Positions 28,901 to 36,117 of a stretch of 64,000 nucleotides of DNA are shown here, piece by piece. The stretch is from CAXBNB01 sp040222275 (GTDB lineage Bacteria; Bacteroidota; Bacteroidia; Cytophagales; Cyclobacteriaceae). The first letter of the stretch is position 1; every line of letters begins with the position of its first letter. A program made the translations under genes and the position numbers. The stretch spans positions 138,256 to 202,255 of the forward strand of contig JAVKDJ010000046.1 in the NCBI GenBank assembly GCA_040222275.1, given 5' to 3'. Below the pieces are notes generated by a model. That model had not been told where the DNA came from and did not search any database. It worked only from the letters and a program-made list of their open reading frames with translations.

Positions 28901-29180
28901 TCCTCCAATCTGATCCTGCTTCTGCCATGAAGCCTCCGTACAAAGTAGGAATCAACCCACAATACATCAAAGAGGATTTGCCACTACCGGATGCACCCAG
29001 AATGGCCACAAATTTATTTTCTGCAAGCTTCATTAGAACTTCATCACTCTGGCCTTCCCTTCCAAAAAACAAATGGCTTTCTTCAATTCCAAAAGGCCTC
29101 AGCCCTGGAAACGGGTCAACAAGCTCCGATATACTAATCGCGCCTTGCTCCCTTGTTGATTTGATTTCTTTTTCGCTCAT
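25980..29180 (-). CDS. nSTAND1 NTPase with transmembrane helix, coiled coil and WD40 propeller
   Basis: A 1066-residue STAND-class switch. The nSTAND1 signature FPGLRPFGIEESHLFFGRE is at about 24-42, Walker A GASGSGKSS at 62-70 and Walker B LILVDQFEE at 160-168; a winged-helix/arm region runs to about 450. One hydrophobic helix lies at about 508-528, preceded by RRSR, then an Ala/Glu/Lys-rich coiled coil at about 530-660. From about 720 seven WD40 repeats can be counted (GHSGAVRSVVYSKDG ... WSVSFNPDG). By the positive-inside rule the NTPase is cytoplasmic and the coiled coil and propeller face the periplasm (inference). Its start overlaps the stop of the TIR-like gene by 4 bp (ATGA), which implies translational coupling. 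STAND proteins oligomerise on ligand binding; here the ligand is unknown. Confidence 0.92.
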   Translation of the reverse strand: MSEKEIKSTREQGAISISELVDPFPGLRPFGIEESHLFFGREGQSDEVLMKLAENKFVAILGASGSGKSSLMYCGLIPTLYGGFMAEAGSDWRIVVTRPGGGPIDNLAEALLIKDEAYHNLDDEEQLIRKTITSTVLRSSSLGLIEVIKQLKASDRQNVLILVDQFEELFRYKKLETLSSDLDESSAFVNLLLEAVHQYDAPVYVALTMRSDFIGDCASFPDLTQMINDSHYLIPQMTRDQKRLAIEGPVAVGGGKIAPRLTQQLLNDIGDNPDQLPIVQHALMRTWAFWKENRKEDEPMDLRHYNAIGTLREALSQHANEAFDSLSKREQEICETMFKALTERGTESSGIRRPTKLATIAAIAGVNEEEVTRVVDKFREPGRTLLMPPHGVRLDSETVIDISHESLMRIWTRLKSWLDEESRSAEMYLKLAESAERFQLGRAGLWKMPDLQLALNWEEENRPTLVWGQRYEPAYERTMVFLETSKKAYETEQRNKELLQKRQLRRSRMAALFLAAAALVSIFFVVFAKIAQAEADKLKDEALALQAKAEQAAENARVQAQKAEEAAARAIEQENIAKAQQKIAEEAALAAQKAQAEALVQQRNAEANAEKARLAQLDADKQAAEAKKQSEIAAQEAERAREAKADADRLRFQAIAQSMAIKSQKIKNNPEQQGVVARQGFLFYDEYGDKEYNGDVYAGVYYALRELTRDTSKVGDDQYHRNHFKGHSGAVRSVVYSKDGKSLYSAGSDGKILKWNMQNDARSYTVIDSTDVVNRVVDISNDEKWLALGSDNFEVFIYDLKSPGAEPKKVKGHAGAVFDLVFLPDNNGFIYTSGDGIVWKSDFISTTPIAQVASRVKSLTISPGGNILAGGNEEGHVVLWDLNNNNEERQLYRTEKVPVSAITFSNDGQLLVFGDENGNVTIWDLEGKKVRKKMPGHESDITDLEFNADNSLLASTSRDGTARLWIMDDLNDLPIELDDHGDGIESEKWVWSVSFNPDGNSLVTGAGDSNIRLWPVKPDGMADEICNYISENMMQSTWEAYVAKIDDIPYQFTCEGKQMRAEQTVE

Positions 29181-30673
29181 TGTATTTCCAGTTTAGTGAG
29201 AAATGGTTCGATGGATTGCGGACTGAACTCCCCGTCACCAAGAATCATTGCATCATTATTCCTTAAATTATTTTCATCAAAGTTTGACTTATCTTCCAGA
29301 TACACAGCTGTTGCTTTAAGAGGCTTCACCCTTCCAAAGCCTGGTGCCTTTAGTATGTCTTGTAATTTCGTTTTTATCCATTCTTTAGACGATCCTCCGT
29401 AATATATGAGGGATGCATCGCACCTACGTAGGTTTTCCTGATGAAGGTACCTTAAATCTACCAAGTCGCCATCGTACAGGGAAGTAACCACATTCAGTCC
29501 TTTGCCTGAAAGATATTCAACAATAGGCTGGGATTTTTCCCGGTCAATTTTATCGAAAATCACATACACTATACTACCACTGTCTCCTATGTCTTCAGCA
29601 AGTTTCACATCTTTCGTTTTGAACCTGCCACCGGTAACTAGTTCTTCCCTGATGATAGACTTTAGTTCTTGCAATTGTATCTGCAGTACTTCAGCCTCAT
29701 CCAAAGAAGCAGCATCACTTTTCAAGTCTTCTATGAATATTTTCTGCCTTTCACTTACGTTTTTCAAATCTGGTGACAGCCATATCAACCTGCTGAATTT
29801 TTCCTGTGCATCAGACTTTTCATTATATGCCAATATATCGCGTGTATATTGGGCTGCTATCCTGTTTTGTAAATCCACCACTGACAGGTCCGACCCTTTT
29901 GGCTTGTACCCATAGTCCTCCCCTATGAGGTGAATGGACAAGCAACATTTTGTCAAATCCCGCTTTACAACATCTTCCAGCGCATTCACTTCTTTGGGAA
30001 GAGAATGATTGGGCAATACCTTATAACCATGCCTCAATAGCTCTCGTTTGACGATATCTCGCTGGATGATCATATCTACACCCGTATTGGCCAGGTAAAT
30101 CGTTTTGTTTTTATCGGACTGATCATCTTCTTCTTCCCTGGCTTCTTCTTCCACCTTATTTTGGATCTGGTAGATATCATAAGCCATATCCACCAGCTTC
30201 ATCCAATAACTTCTCTCCGCATCATTGCCAAAAAACCGCCTGAACTCCTGGGGCTCTCCGGTAAGGGGGTCAATCTGATAAAAATCATAGGTAAGGATAT
30301 CAGAATATTCCGGCAACAGGTCGTCCACATCAAGGGGAAACTTGATGACTTTGAACAATTTGGACAAGCCATCTGTGACCAATCCCCCTTGTTTTTTTGC
30401 ATTGCTGGCAAACGTATGGATACCCTGCACCAGAATTTCACTTTTTAGGAAACTTTTTGAAAACAGGGTTATTAGCACCATAGATTCGCTATACACCTGC
30501 AAGCTGGTATCTGCTTCTGTAACCAGGCGTATTTTGGGTTTTTGCCCGGAAATTTGCTCCAGCAAAGTGGATAAAAACCTATGGAAATTGGATACCCATC
30601 CCCTACTACTCCCACCGATTGGTTCATCGTCAGTAGAATGATAGGCCAGTAATATTTCGTTTTCAAAACTCAT
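29177..30673 (-). CDS. Protein with three TIR/DUF4062-like segments
   Basis: A 498-residue soluble protein. Three segments show TIR-like alternating strands and helices: residues about 5-110 (ILLAYHSTDDE, WVSNFHRFLSTLLEQ, SMVLITLFSKSFL), about 192-345 (KTIYLANTGVDMI, DIVKRELLRHGYKVLP, CCLSIHLIGEDYG; closest in feel to DUF4062) and about 375-498 (SIVYVIFDKIDREKSQPIVEYL, RRCDASLIYYGG). An acidic linker (EEAREEEDDQSD) joins the first two. I cannot identify a definite catalytic glutamate for NAD cleavage, so a scaffold or signal-binding role is as likely as an enzyme. It is translationally coupled to the STAND protein downstream and starts 45 bp after the Npt-like transporter gene. The family calls are by motif and need profile searches. 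Confidence 0.65.
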   Translation of the reverse strand: MSFENEILLAYHSTDDEPIGGSSRGWVSNFHRFLSTLLEQISGQKPKIRLVTEADTSLQVYSESMVLITLFSKSFLKSEILVQGIHTFASNAKKQGGLVTDGLSKLFKVIKFPLDVDDLLPEYSDILTYDFYQIDPLTGEPQEFRRFFGNDAERSYWMKLVDMAYDIYQIQNKVEEEAREEEDDQSDKNKTIYLANTGVDMIIQRDIVKRELLRHGYKVLPNHSLPKEVNALEDVVKRDLTKCCLSIHLIGEDYGYKPKGSDLSVVDLQNRIAAQYTRDILAYNEKSDAQEKFSRLIWLSPDLKNVSERQKIFIEDLKSDAASLDEAEVLQIQLQELKSIIREELVTGGRFKTKDVKLAEDIGDSGSIVYVIFDKIDREKSQPIVEYLSGKGLNVVTSLYDGDLVDLRYLHQENLRRCDASLIYYGGSSKEWIKTKLQDILKAPGFGRVKPLKATAVYLEDKSNFDENNLRNNDAMILGDGEFSPQSIEPFLTKLEIQ

Positions 30674-30718
30674 TAAAGAAACATTTTAAATGCAATGCGA
30701 AATATAAATTAACTCTGA

Positions 30719-33700
30719 TTAAAAAATTGATGCCATTTCTTTCTTGCCCTCCGTTTCGTTGACAATGGACAAGATACCATCCACCATTTCTATATGTTTA
30801 GACACCTTATCGTACAGCTCGTCTTTGTCCAAAACAAGGACTATAGATTCGACATCCGCTGTTACTGTATAAGGATTGATATCTGTGCCAATGACCAATT
30901 TATGGCCATAAATGCCCCTTTCTTTCACAACTTGCTTAAGGTCATCACCATCATGCACTTTAAGCTTTCCACTCAGCACTATGTAAACCGGTGAGTTGCC
31001 ATTGTCTCCCTGTTCAATAAGGGTTGTCCCCTTGTCCACTTTTATTTCATCCAGGCAAAGGGCCAATTCTACCAAAATTACCCCGGGGATAGATTCAAAT
31101 ATATCTAACTGCTTCAACAGAATTGCCCTCTCAATGATCAGTAGTTTTTGATAAAACTTCTCATCTTTAGATTGGAACACAGGGGGCACTATAGCCTTGT
31201 CGAGTTCTTTTTTTACCGACGATTTCAGCCTTCTGGTGTGATGGTGATAGGACTCTTTGTCTAGTTTGAACATGACGGCAGCCGCCGTTTGGAGCATCAA
31301 TGGATCGGGATTGAACAGGTTGGCTATTATGTCGTCTGTGATCTTCACTCCCCTGATCAATGTCAGTTTGTACATCGATAACCCCTTGGTCCAGATATTT
31401 ATATGGTTGTAATCCCTGTTGATAATTTGCAGCAACAAATCTTCGTAAGACTCGAAATCCTCAGGTGGATAAAAGTCATTCAATTTGGTAAGCTTCTCCG
31501 TGTCTTTTACATCATCGAGCACAGAAAACAGTTTTGGTTTCAGGTCCTCATCTACAAAGATGTCCAGCATTTCTATGGCGAAAGAAACACTGTCCGTAGT
31601 GCCCACTTCTATATTGTCTTTTACCAATCTTATGCTTTGTGAATCATAAATCATCGACAGGAGCATAAATATATTGTCGAAGTTCTTCTTGTTTTCTTCT
31701 TTGATGGCATTGATGATCATTTTATCAATAAAATCATCACTAGGGATTTCCATAAGTGCTTTGATATTCCAGGCTATATCCCCTATATCGTTTTCAATGG
31801 CTATTTTGATCCTGGCGGCCTGGAATTCCTTGGCTTCAAACCCAATATAACTTAATGACAATAGTATTTCTGATACAATTTGTTTGTCTGGGAAATCGAT
31901 CTTTTTCCACAGCAATTCACTTGCGGCCCTTCCTCCCACTTTACCCATTATCTGAACGATTCGTATCATGGTGTCCAGATGTTGGCCTGTTTTGTAGAAT
32001 GTTGAATCTATAGTGGAAAACATCGACTCACCGGATGAAATCAGGGCCGAGTCTGCTGAATTGCTATAGGTGGGCAGGTGGAGGTTTTCTATCAAAATTG
32101 ACCAAAATTCAGGCCTTTTCAATTTACCTGCACTGATCATCGCAGACCTGCGGACATGTGGATTGATGTCACGCATAAGTTCTGCCAGGAATGGCACATA
32201 CTTATCTTCATCTAACTTTACCAATGCCTTGGTGGCGTAAATCCTATTTTTGATATCAGTTGACCTCACCAATTTTTTCACCCCAGTTTCAGTGAGCCTG
32301 AAATCATCAATTTCGTGCAATACTTCTATAGCGGCAGCAGCTACTTCTTTTACTTCTGGATCTTTTTCCTTTCTCACTTCCCTATCCAATATTTCCAGGG
32401 TATTGAAGCTCCTTAACTGACCAAGCCTTTTGTAAGCGTAAATTCTTAATTCCTTGTGCTCTGACCTGATGAAATCCAACAAGGAAAAGTCCAGCATTAT
32501 TGGCTCAATCCTCTCCATCAACTTCAGGGCATTCATTATACGCTTGGGATCCCTGTTTCTCAATTCAGATTTTATCACATTGATGGTGTTGTGCTCGTTT
32601 CGGGTGCCTTGTCCTTTAAGTTTTGATTTTTGGTCCCTTAAAGTGGATTTCAATGCATTCTTGTATTCAGAGAATAATTTCCCGGCATAATATATAATCA
32701 CAAATGCCAGGGCCATAATGAAATAGGTGTAATGGATCAATTTAAAAAATGTGAGAAGGCCCAAACCAATCTGCATGGCTCCAGCAACAAGCACTGCCAC
32801 TTCATTTACAACCCCTTCTATTTTTGATTGTATATCAAACCTGATCTTCAGGTCGAATGGCAGGAAGAACAGTTTGAATGCAGGGTTTTCCAGTGCATCT
32901 TTGAGTGATGCCGTAAAGAGCTTACCCATTCCGGTAAATATGAAAAAGAAAAGGTATTCTTCCGTTTTGATATCATACACAAAAATATGGCCGGATATTA
33001 TCGCCCCCAAGGTGAATATGGCCAATACAAAAGGCATCACCATAAGCGATACTTTCAATCCATATTTACCTATTACAATATCATTGATAAAACTTTGAAT
33101 GAGGAAACTTACCACCATAATAGTCCCATTAAAGAAGGAGAGGAAATTTCTCAACTCATCTTCATCAGGGTACATCGTTTCGGTAGCAGACAGGAATACA
33201 TAATCGGTAAAAACTGCTGATCCCATTGAAAAAATCAGGAACAACGACAACAATCTCAGGTACCGGTTTTTTATCAGGTCGATAAATTTCACGGGTTTGA
33301 CTTTGTCTTTCTTCCTAATCTTGGTAGCACTATCGATGTTAAAACCTTTGATGATCCAGATGGTAAAGAACAAGATACCAAAAGCAGCTCCAGCCGATAT
33401 GTACAACAAGTCATTGGTCTTGTCAATTAGCCCCAATTCGGTCATGGCCGGAATGGAGAAAAAAGCTACCATGGTGGCTGTTAATTGACCGGTATCAATA
33501 CCACCAATTATCCGCTTGGATTGCTTTAGGTCAAACACCCGTCCAAATACACCCCAAAAACCCAATAGCGTTATGGAAGTGATGGGGCCAATCAAGACAA
33601 ACAATACAAAAGGGAGAATTGGAAAACCCTCTCCTATCTGACCATAATCAGTGTATAAAAAAGTCCATATTAGGGCAATAATGACAAGGAATATAATGAA

Positions 33701-33964
33701 TGCATTGGTCGCTACCAGGCTGGAGAAATTAATCCGTCGCTGGAGCTGCACATAAATATAAGTAGAGAAAATCCCGAGAAACCCAGCAACGAAAAATGCG
33801 TTATCAAGATACTCTGCCCCTACTGTGGTTAGGAACAAGGTTTCCGAACCAATCTGATAGGTAGCCAAAAATACCCCCATGCAAAACCCCTTTGCAAGTA
33901 ATAGGAGCATAGGCTTCTCTTCACCCGGCTGCCCTCCAAGAAAAGCTAAAAACGATTGTAGCAC
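30719..33964 (-). CDS. Npt-like MFS transporter fused to HEAT repeats and a cNMP-binding domain
   Basis: A 1081-residue inner-membrane protein. Residues about 15-430 form some 12 membrane helices that resemble the Npt1/Npt2 ATP:ADP translocase branch of the MFS (LLLAKGFCMGVFLATYQIGSETLFL, LGFWGVFGRVFDLKQSKR). Residues about 455-900 are helical HEAT/ARM-like repeats (DPKRIMNALKLMERIEPIM, NPHVRRSAMISAGKLKRPEF). Residues about 940-1060 form a CRP-type cyclic-nucleotide-binding domain (GTTLIEQGDNGNSPVYIVLSG). Similar fusions are known in Bacteroidota, but I know of no demonstrated substrate. It is the first gene of the six-gene minus-strand cluster. A 266-bp spacer separates it from the divergent pckA. 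Confidence 0.85.
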   Translation of the reverse strand: MLQSFLAFLGGQPGEEKPMLLLLAKGFCMGVFLATYQIGSETLFLTTVGAEYLDNAFFVAGFLGIFSTYIYVQLQRRINFSSLVATNAFIIFLVIIALIWTFLYTDYGQIGEGFPILPFVLFVLIGPITSITLLGFWGVFGRVFDLKQSKRIIGGIDTGQLTATMVAFFSIPAMTELGLIDKTNDLLYISAGAAFGILFFTIWIIKGFNIDSATKIRKKDKVKPVKFIDLIKNRYLRLLSLFLIFSMGSAVFTDYVFLSATETMYPDEDELRNFLSFFNGTIMVVSFLIQSFINDIVIGKYGLKVSLMVMPFVLAIFTLGAIISGHIFVYDIKTEEYLFFFIFTGMGKLFTASLKDALENPAFKLFFLPFDLKIRFDIQSKIEGVVNEVAVLVAGAMQIGLGLLTFFKLIHYTYFIMALAFVIIYYAGKLFSEYKNALKSTLRDQKSKLKGQGTRNEHNTINVIKSELRNRDPKRIMNALKLMERIEPIMLDFSLLDFIRSEHKELRIYAYKRLGQLRSFNTLEILDREVRKEKDPEVKEVAAAAIEVLHEIDDFRLTETGVKKLVRSTDIKNRIYATKALVKLDEDKYVPFLAELMRDINPHVRRSAMISAGKLKRPEFWSILIENLHLPTYSNSADSALISSGESMFSTIDSTFYKTGQHLDTMIRIVQIMGKVGGRAASELLWKKIDFPDKQIVSEILLSLSYIGFEAKEFQAARIKIAIENDIGDIAWNIKALMEIPSDDFIDKMIINAIKEENKKNFDNIFMLLSMIYDSQSIRLVKDNIEVGTTDSVSFAIEMLDIFVDEDLKPKLFSVLDDVKDTEKLTKLNDFYPPEDFESYEDLLLQIINRDYNHINIWTKGLSMYKLTLIRGVKITDDIIANLFNPDPLMLQTAAAVMFKLDKESYHHHTRRLKSSVKKELDKAIVPPVFQSKDEKFYQKLLIIERAILLKQLDIFESIPGVILVELALCLDEIKVDKGTTLIEQGDNGNSPVYIVLSGKLKVHDGDDLKQVVKERGIYGHKLVIGTDINPYTVTADVESIVLVLDKDELYDKVSKHIEMVDGILSIVNETEGKKEMASIF

Positions 33965-34020
33965 AACGAAAAGTTCAATTAATTATCTAATCTATCTAAA
34001 TTCTGCCAATTTTCAAGCGT

Positions 34021-34041
34021 AAATTATAAAAATTATAATTT
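34021..34041. repeat. AT-only inverted repeat in the pckA/transporter spacer
   Basis: AAATTATAA (34021-34029) pairs perfectly with TTATAATTT (34033-34041) across a 3-base loop, midway in the 266-bp divergent intergenic region. It could be an operator or simply AT-rich sequence; there is no T tract for termination. Confidence 0.35.
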
Positions 34042-34187
34042 ATCAAGGCTCCCTACGTTATAATTCAATTTTTAATTTTTTAATAGAACAAACCTGAACA
34101 TTGGCGGCTTTTCTCATAACTACCATCCATCTTCAAAATTATAGAATAAAATATAAATAAAAAGGGAAATAGTATAAAGTATTCGGA

Positions 34188-34195
34188 TACCTTTG
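34188..34195 (+). promoter_or_regulatory. -7 promoter element of pckA
   Basis: TACCTTTG matches the Bacteroidota TAnnTTTG element and sits 35 bases before the pckA ATG, giving a leader of about 25-30 nt. A clear -33 TTG is not seen at standard spacing. Confidence 0.55.
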
Positions 34196-34230
34196 TCACG
34201 ACAACAATTAACACCCTTAATTAAAATGAT

Positions 34231-35850
34231 ATGGTAGAAACCGGTCTTAAACCTCTTGAAAACGGGCTTGCTTTTTCAGGTATAAAAAGATGTTTAGAGG
34301 CACATTGGAACCTCACTCCTCCAGAGCTTGTCGAACAAGCCATACTTAACTCCGAAGGACAACTCACCAGCTCAGGCGCGCTGATGTGCGATACCGGAAA
34401 ATTCACCGGAAGATCGCCCAAAGACAGGTTCATAGTAGAAGATAGTAAAACCAAAGACACTATCTGGTGGGGGGATATAAATATCCCAATTTCAGAAGGA
34501 CATTTCAACAGCCTTCACAAGAGGATGCTTGAGCACCTGGAAAACAAAAAAATATACATCCGTGACGCTTACGCTGGAGCCGACAAAACACACCGGCTCA
34601 ACTTAAGGGTGGTCAACACACTGGCCTGGCACAACTTGTTCTGCTACAATATGTTCTTAAGACCAGAAAGGTATAAGCTGGAAACGTTCGAACCTGATTT
34701 CACGATTATATGCTGCCCCGATTTCAAGGCCGACCCCTCCTCAGACGGAACAAGGCAGCCCAATTTTGCAATCATTAATTTGACTAGGCGAATTATTCTT
34801 ATTGGTGGAACCGCTTATGCGGGTGAAATGAAAAAAGGAATATTTTCCGTGCTTAATTATATACTCCCGCAAGAAAAAGGTGTGCTGTCCATGCACTGCT
34901 CGGCCAACATCGGTATGAAAAAACAGGACACTGCCATATTTTTTGGCCTTTCCGGCACGGGGAAGACTACCCTTTCCGCCGACCCAAACCGCCAGCTCAT
35001 AGGAGATGATGAACATGGATGGACGCAGGGCAATGTTTTCAATTTTGAAGGTGGCTGCTATGCCAAGGTCATCGACCTTACCCGGCAAAAGGAACCCGAA
35101 ATATTTGATGCGATCCGTTTTGGTGCCATAGTAGAAAACACCAGGTTTCACGACCAGACGCATACGGTAGATTATAAAAATGTTTCTGTCACTGAAAACA
35201 CGAGGGCTGCCTATCCCCTTGACCACATTGCCAATGCAGTCTCGCCTTCTGTTGGGGGGATTCCCAAAAACATCTTTTTCCTTACATGTGATGCTTATGG
35301 TGTACTCCCTCCCATATCGAAAATGACCAAAGGCCAGGCCATGTATCATTTCATATCAGGCTATACCGCCAAGGTGGCTGGTACCGAAGCAGGTGTCACG
35401 GAACCACAAACAGTTTTCAGCGCTTGTTTCGGTGCGCCTTTTCTACCCCTTCATCCTACGAAGTACGCGGAAATGCTGGGAAAGAAAATGGAAGAACACA
35501 ATGTGGCCGTATGGCTTATTAACACAGGATGGACGGGAGGACCTTATGGGATCGGATCCCGCGTCAAGCTAAAATACACCAGGGCAATGATAACAGCTGC
35601 ATTGAATGGGTCACTGGAAAACGTAGGCTTCAGGCAACATTCCATTTTTGGTGTATCCATACCCATGACCTGTCCGGATATTCCTTCGGCATTGTTGAGC
35701 CCCAGGGAAACCTGGAAAAATGATGTAGGCTACTATCAAAAAGCAAATGACCTGGCCAGGCAGTTTGTAGGCAATTTTAAAAAGTACAAGGACTTTGCCA
35801 ACGAAGAAATCATTTCTGGTGAGCCCAGGGAGAATTTGAAGTACATATAG
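34231..35850 (+). CDS. pckA: Phosphoenolpyruvate carboxykinase (ATP)
   Basis: Converts oxaloacetate and ATP to PEP, CO2 and ADP, the first committed step of gluconeogenesis, in the cytoplasm. The 539-residue length is normal for ATP-type enzymes. The nucleotide P-loop GLSGTGKTT is at about residues 239-247, kinase-2 LIGDDEHGW at about 256-264, and the substrate-binding arginine motif TGRSPKDRF near 52-60. It begins at an ATG preceded by an in-frame stop within a few codons, so the start is fixed. A match to the Bacteroidota -7 element lies upstream. The gene ends directly at the heptamer repeat tract, and no classical terminator is visible. Confidence 0.97.
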   Translation: MVETGLKPLENGLAFSGIKRCLEAHWNLTPPELVEQAILNSEGQLTSSGALMCDTGKFTGRSPKDRFIVEDSKTKDTIWWGDINIPISEGHFNSLHKRMLEHLENKKIYIRDAYAGADKTHRLNLRVVNTLAWHNLFCYNMFLRPERYKLETFEPDFTIICCPDFKADPSSDGTRQPNFAIINLTRRIILIGGTAYAGEMKKGIFSVLNYILPQEKGVLSMHCSANIGMKKQDTAIFFGLSGTGKTTLSADPNRQLIGDDEHGWTQGNVFNFEGGCYAKVIDLTRQKEPEIFDAIRFGAIVENTRFHDQTHTVDYKNVSVTENTRAAYPLDHIANAVSPSVGGIPKNIFFLTCDAYGVLPPISKMTKGQAMYHFISGYTAKVAGTEAGVTEPQTVFSACFGAPFLPLHPTKYAEMLGKKMEEHNVAVWLINTGWTGGPYGIGSRVKLKYTRAMITAALNGSLENVGFRQHSIFGVSIPMTCPDIPSALLSPRETWKNDVGYYQKANDLARQFVGNFKKYKDFANEEIISGEPRENLKYI

Positions 35851-35854
35851 GTTA

Positions 35855-36037
35855 GTCGATGGTCGATGGTCAATAGTTGATGGACGATGGTTGATGGTCG
35901 ATGGACGATAGTCGATGGTCAATAGTTGATGGACGATAGTTGATGGTTGATGGTCGATGGTCAATAGTTGATGGTCAATAGTTGATGGTCGATAGTTGAT
36001 AGTCAATAGTTATTAGTCGATGGGTCGATGGTTGAGC
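35855..36037. repeat. 7-bp tandem repeat tract (GTYRATR-type heptamers)
   Basis: Starting at 35855 there are 24 consecutive in-phase heptamers (to 36022), mostly GTCGATG, GTCAATA, GTTGATG and GACGATG/A. After a single inserted G there is another GTCGATG (36024-36030) and a degenerate GTTGAGC. The tract begins 4 bases after the pckA stop. Because 7x3=21, any frame through it encodes a seven-residue repeat (TIDHRPS-like on the minus strand), which makes spurious frames; I do not call a protein here. Confidence 0.93.
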
Positions 36038-36117
36038 GCCAGGGCTATAAGATCGAGCTTTAAATTCCTGTGACCGAAAAATCAACCCTCATTCCTGGTG
36101 AATAGTAAATAATAGTA

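Noticed and set aside
25980..30673. Classical Thoeris or Avs antiphage system
   Set aside because: TIR-like and STAND modules are present, but the transmembrane helix, WD40 propeller and envelope partners do not match the known architectures, so I describe it as an unassigned cluster.
34741..35349. 202-codon frame antisense to pckA
   Set aside because: Shadow of a well-conserved gene; codon pattern follows pckA, not this frame.
35611..36006. 131-codon frame with TIDHRPS-type repeats
   Set aside because: Produced by the 7-bp tandem DNA repeat and antisense to pckA; not a real protein.
35855..36037. CRISPR array
   Set aside because: Repeat unit is 7 bp with no spacers; a simple tandem repeat.
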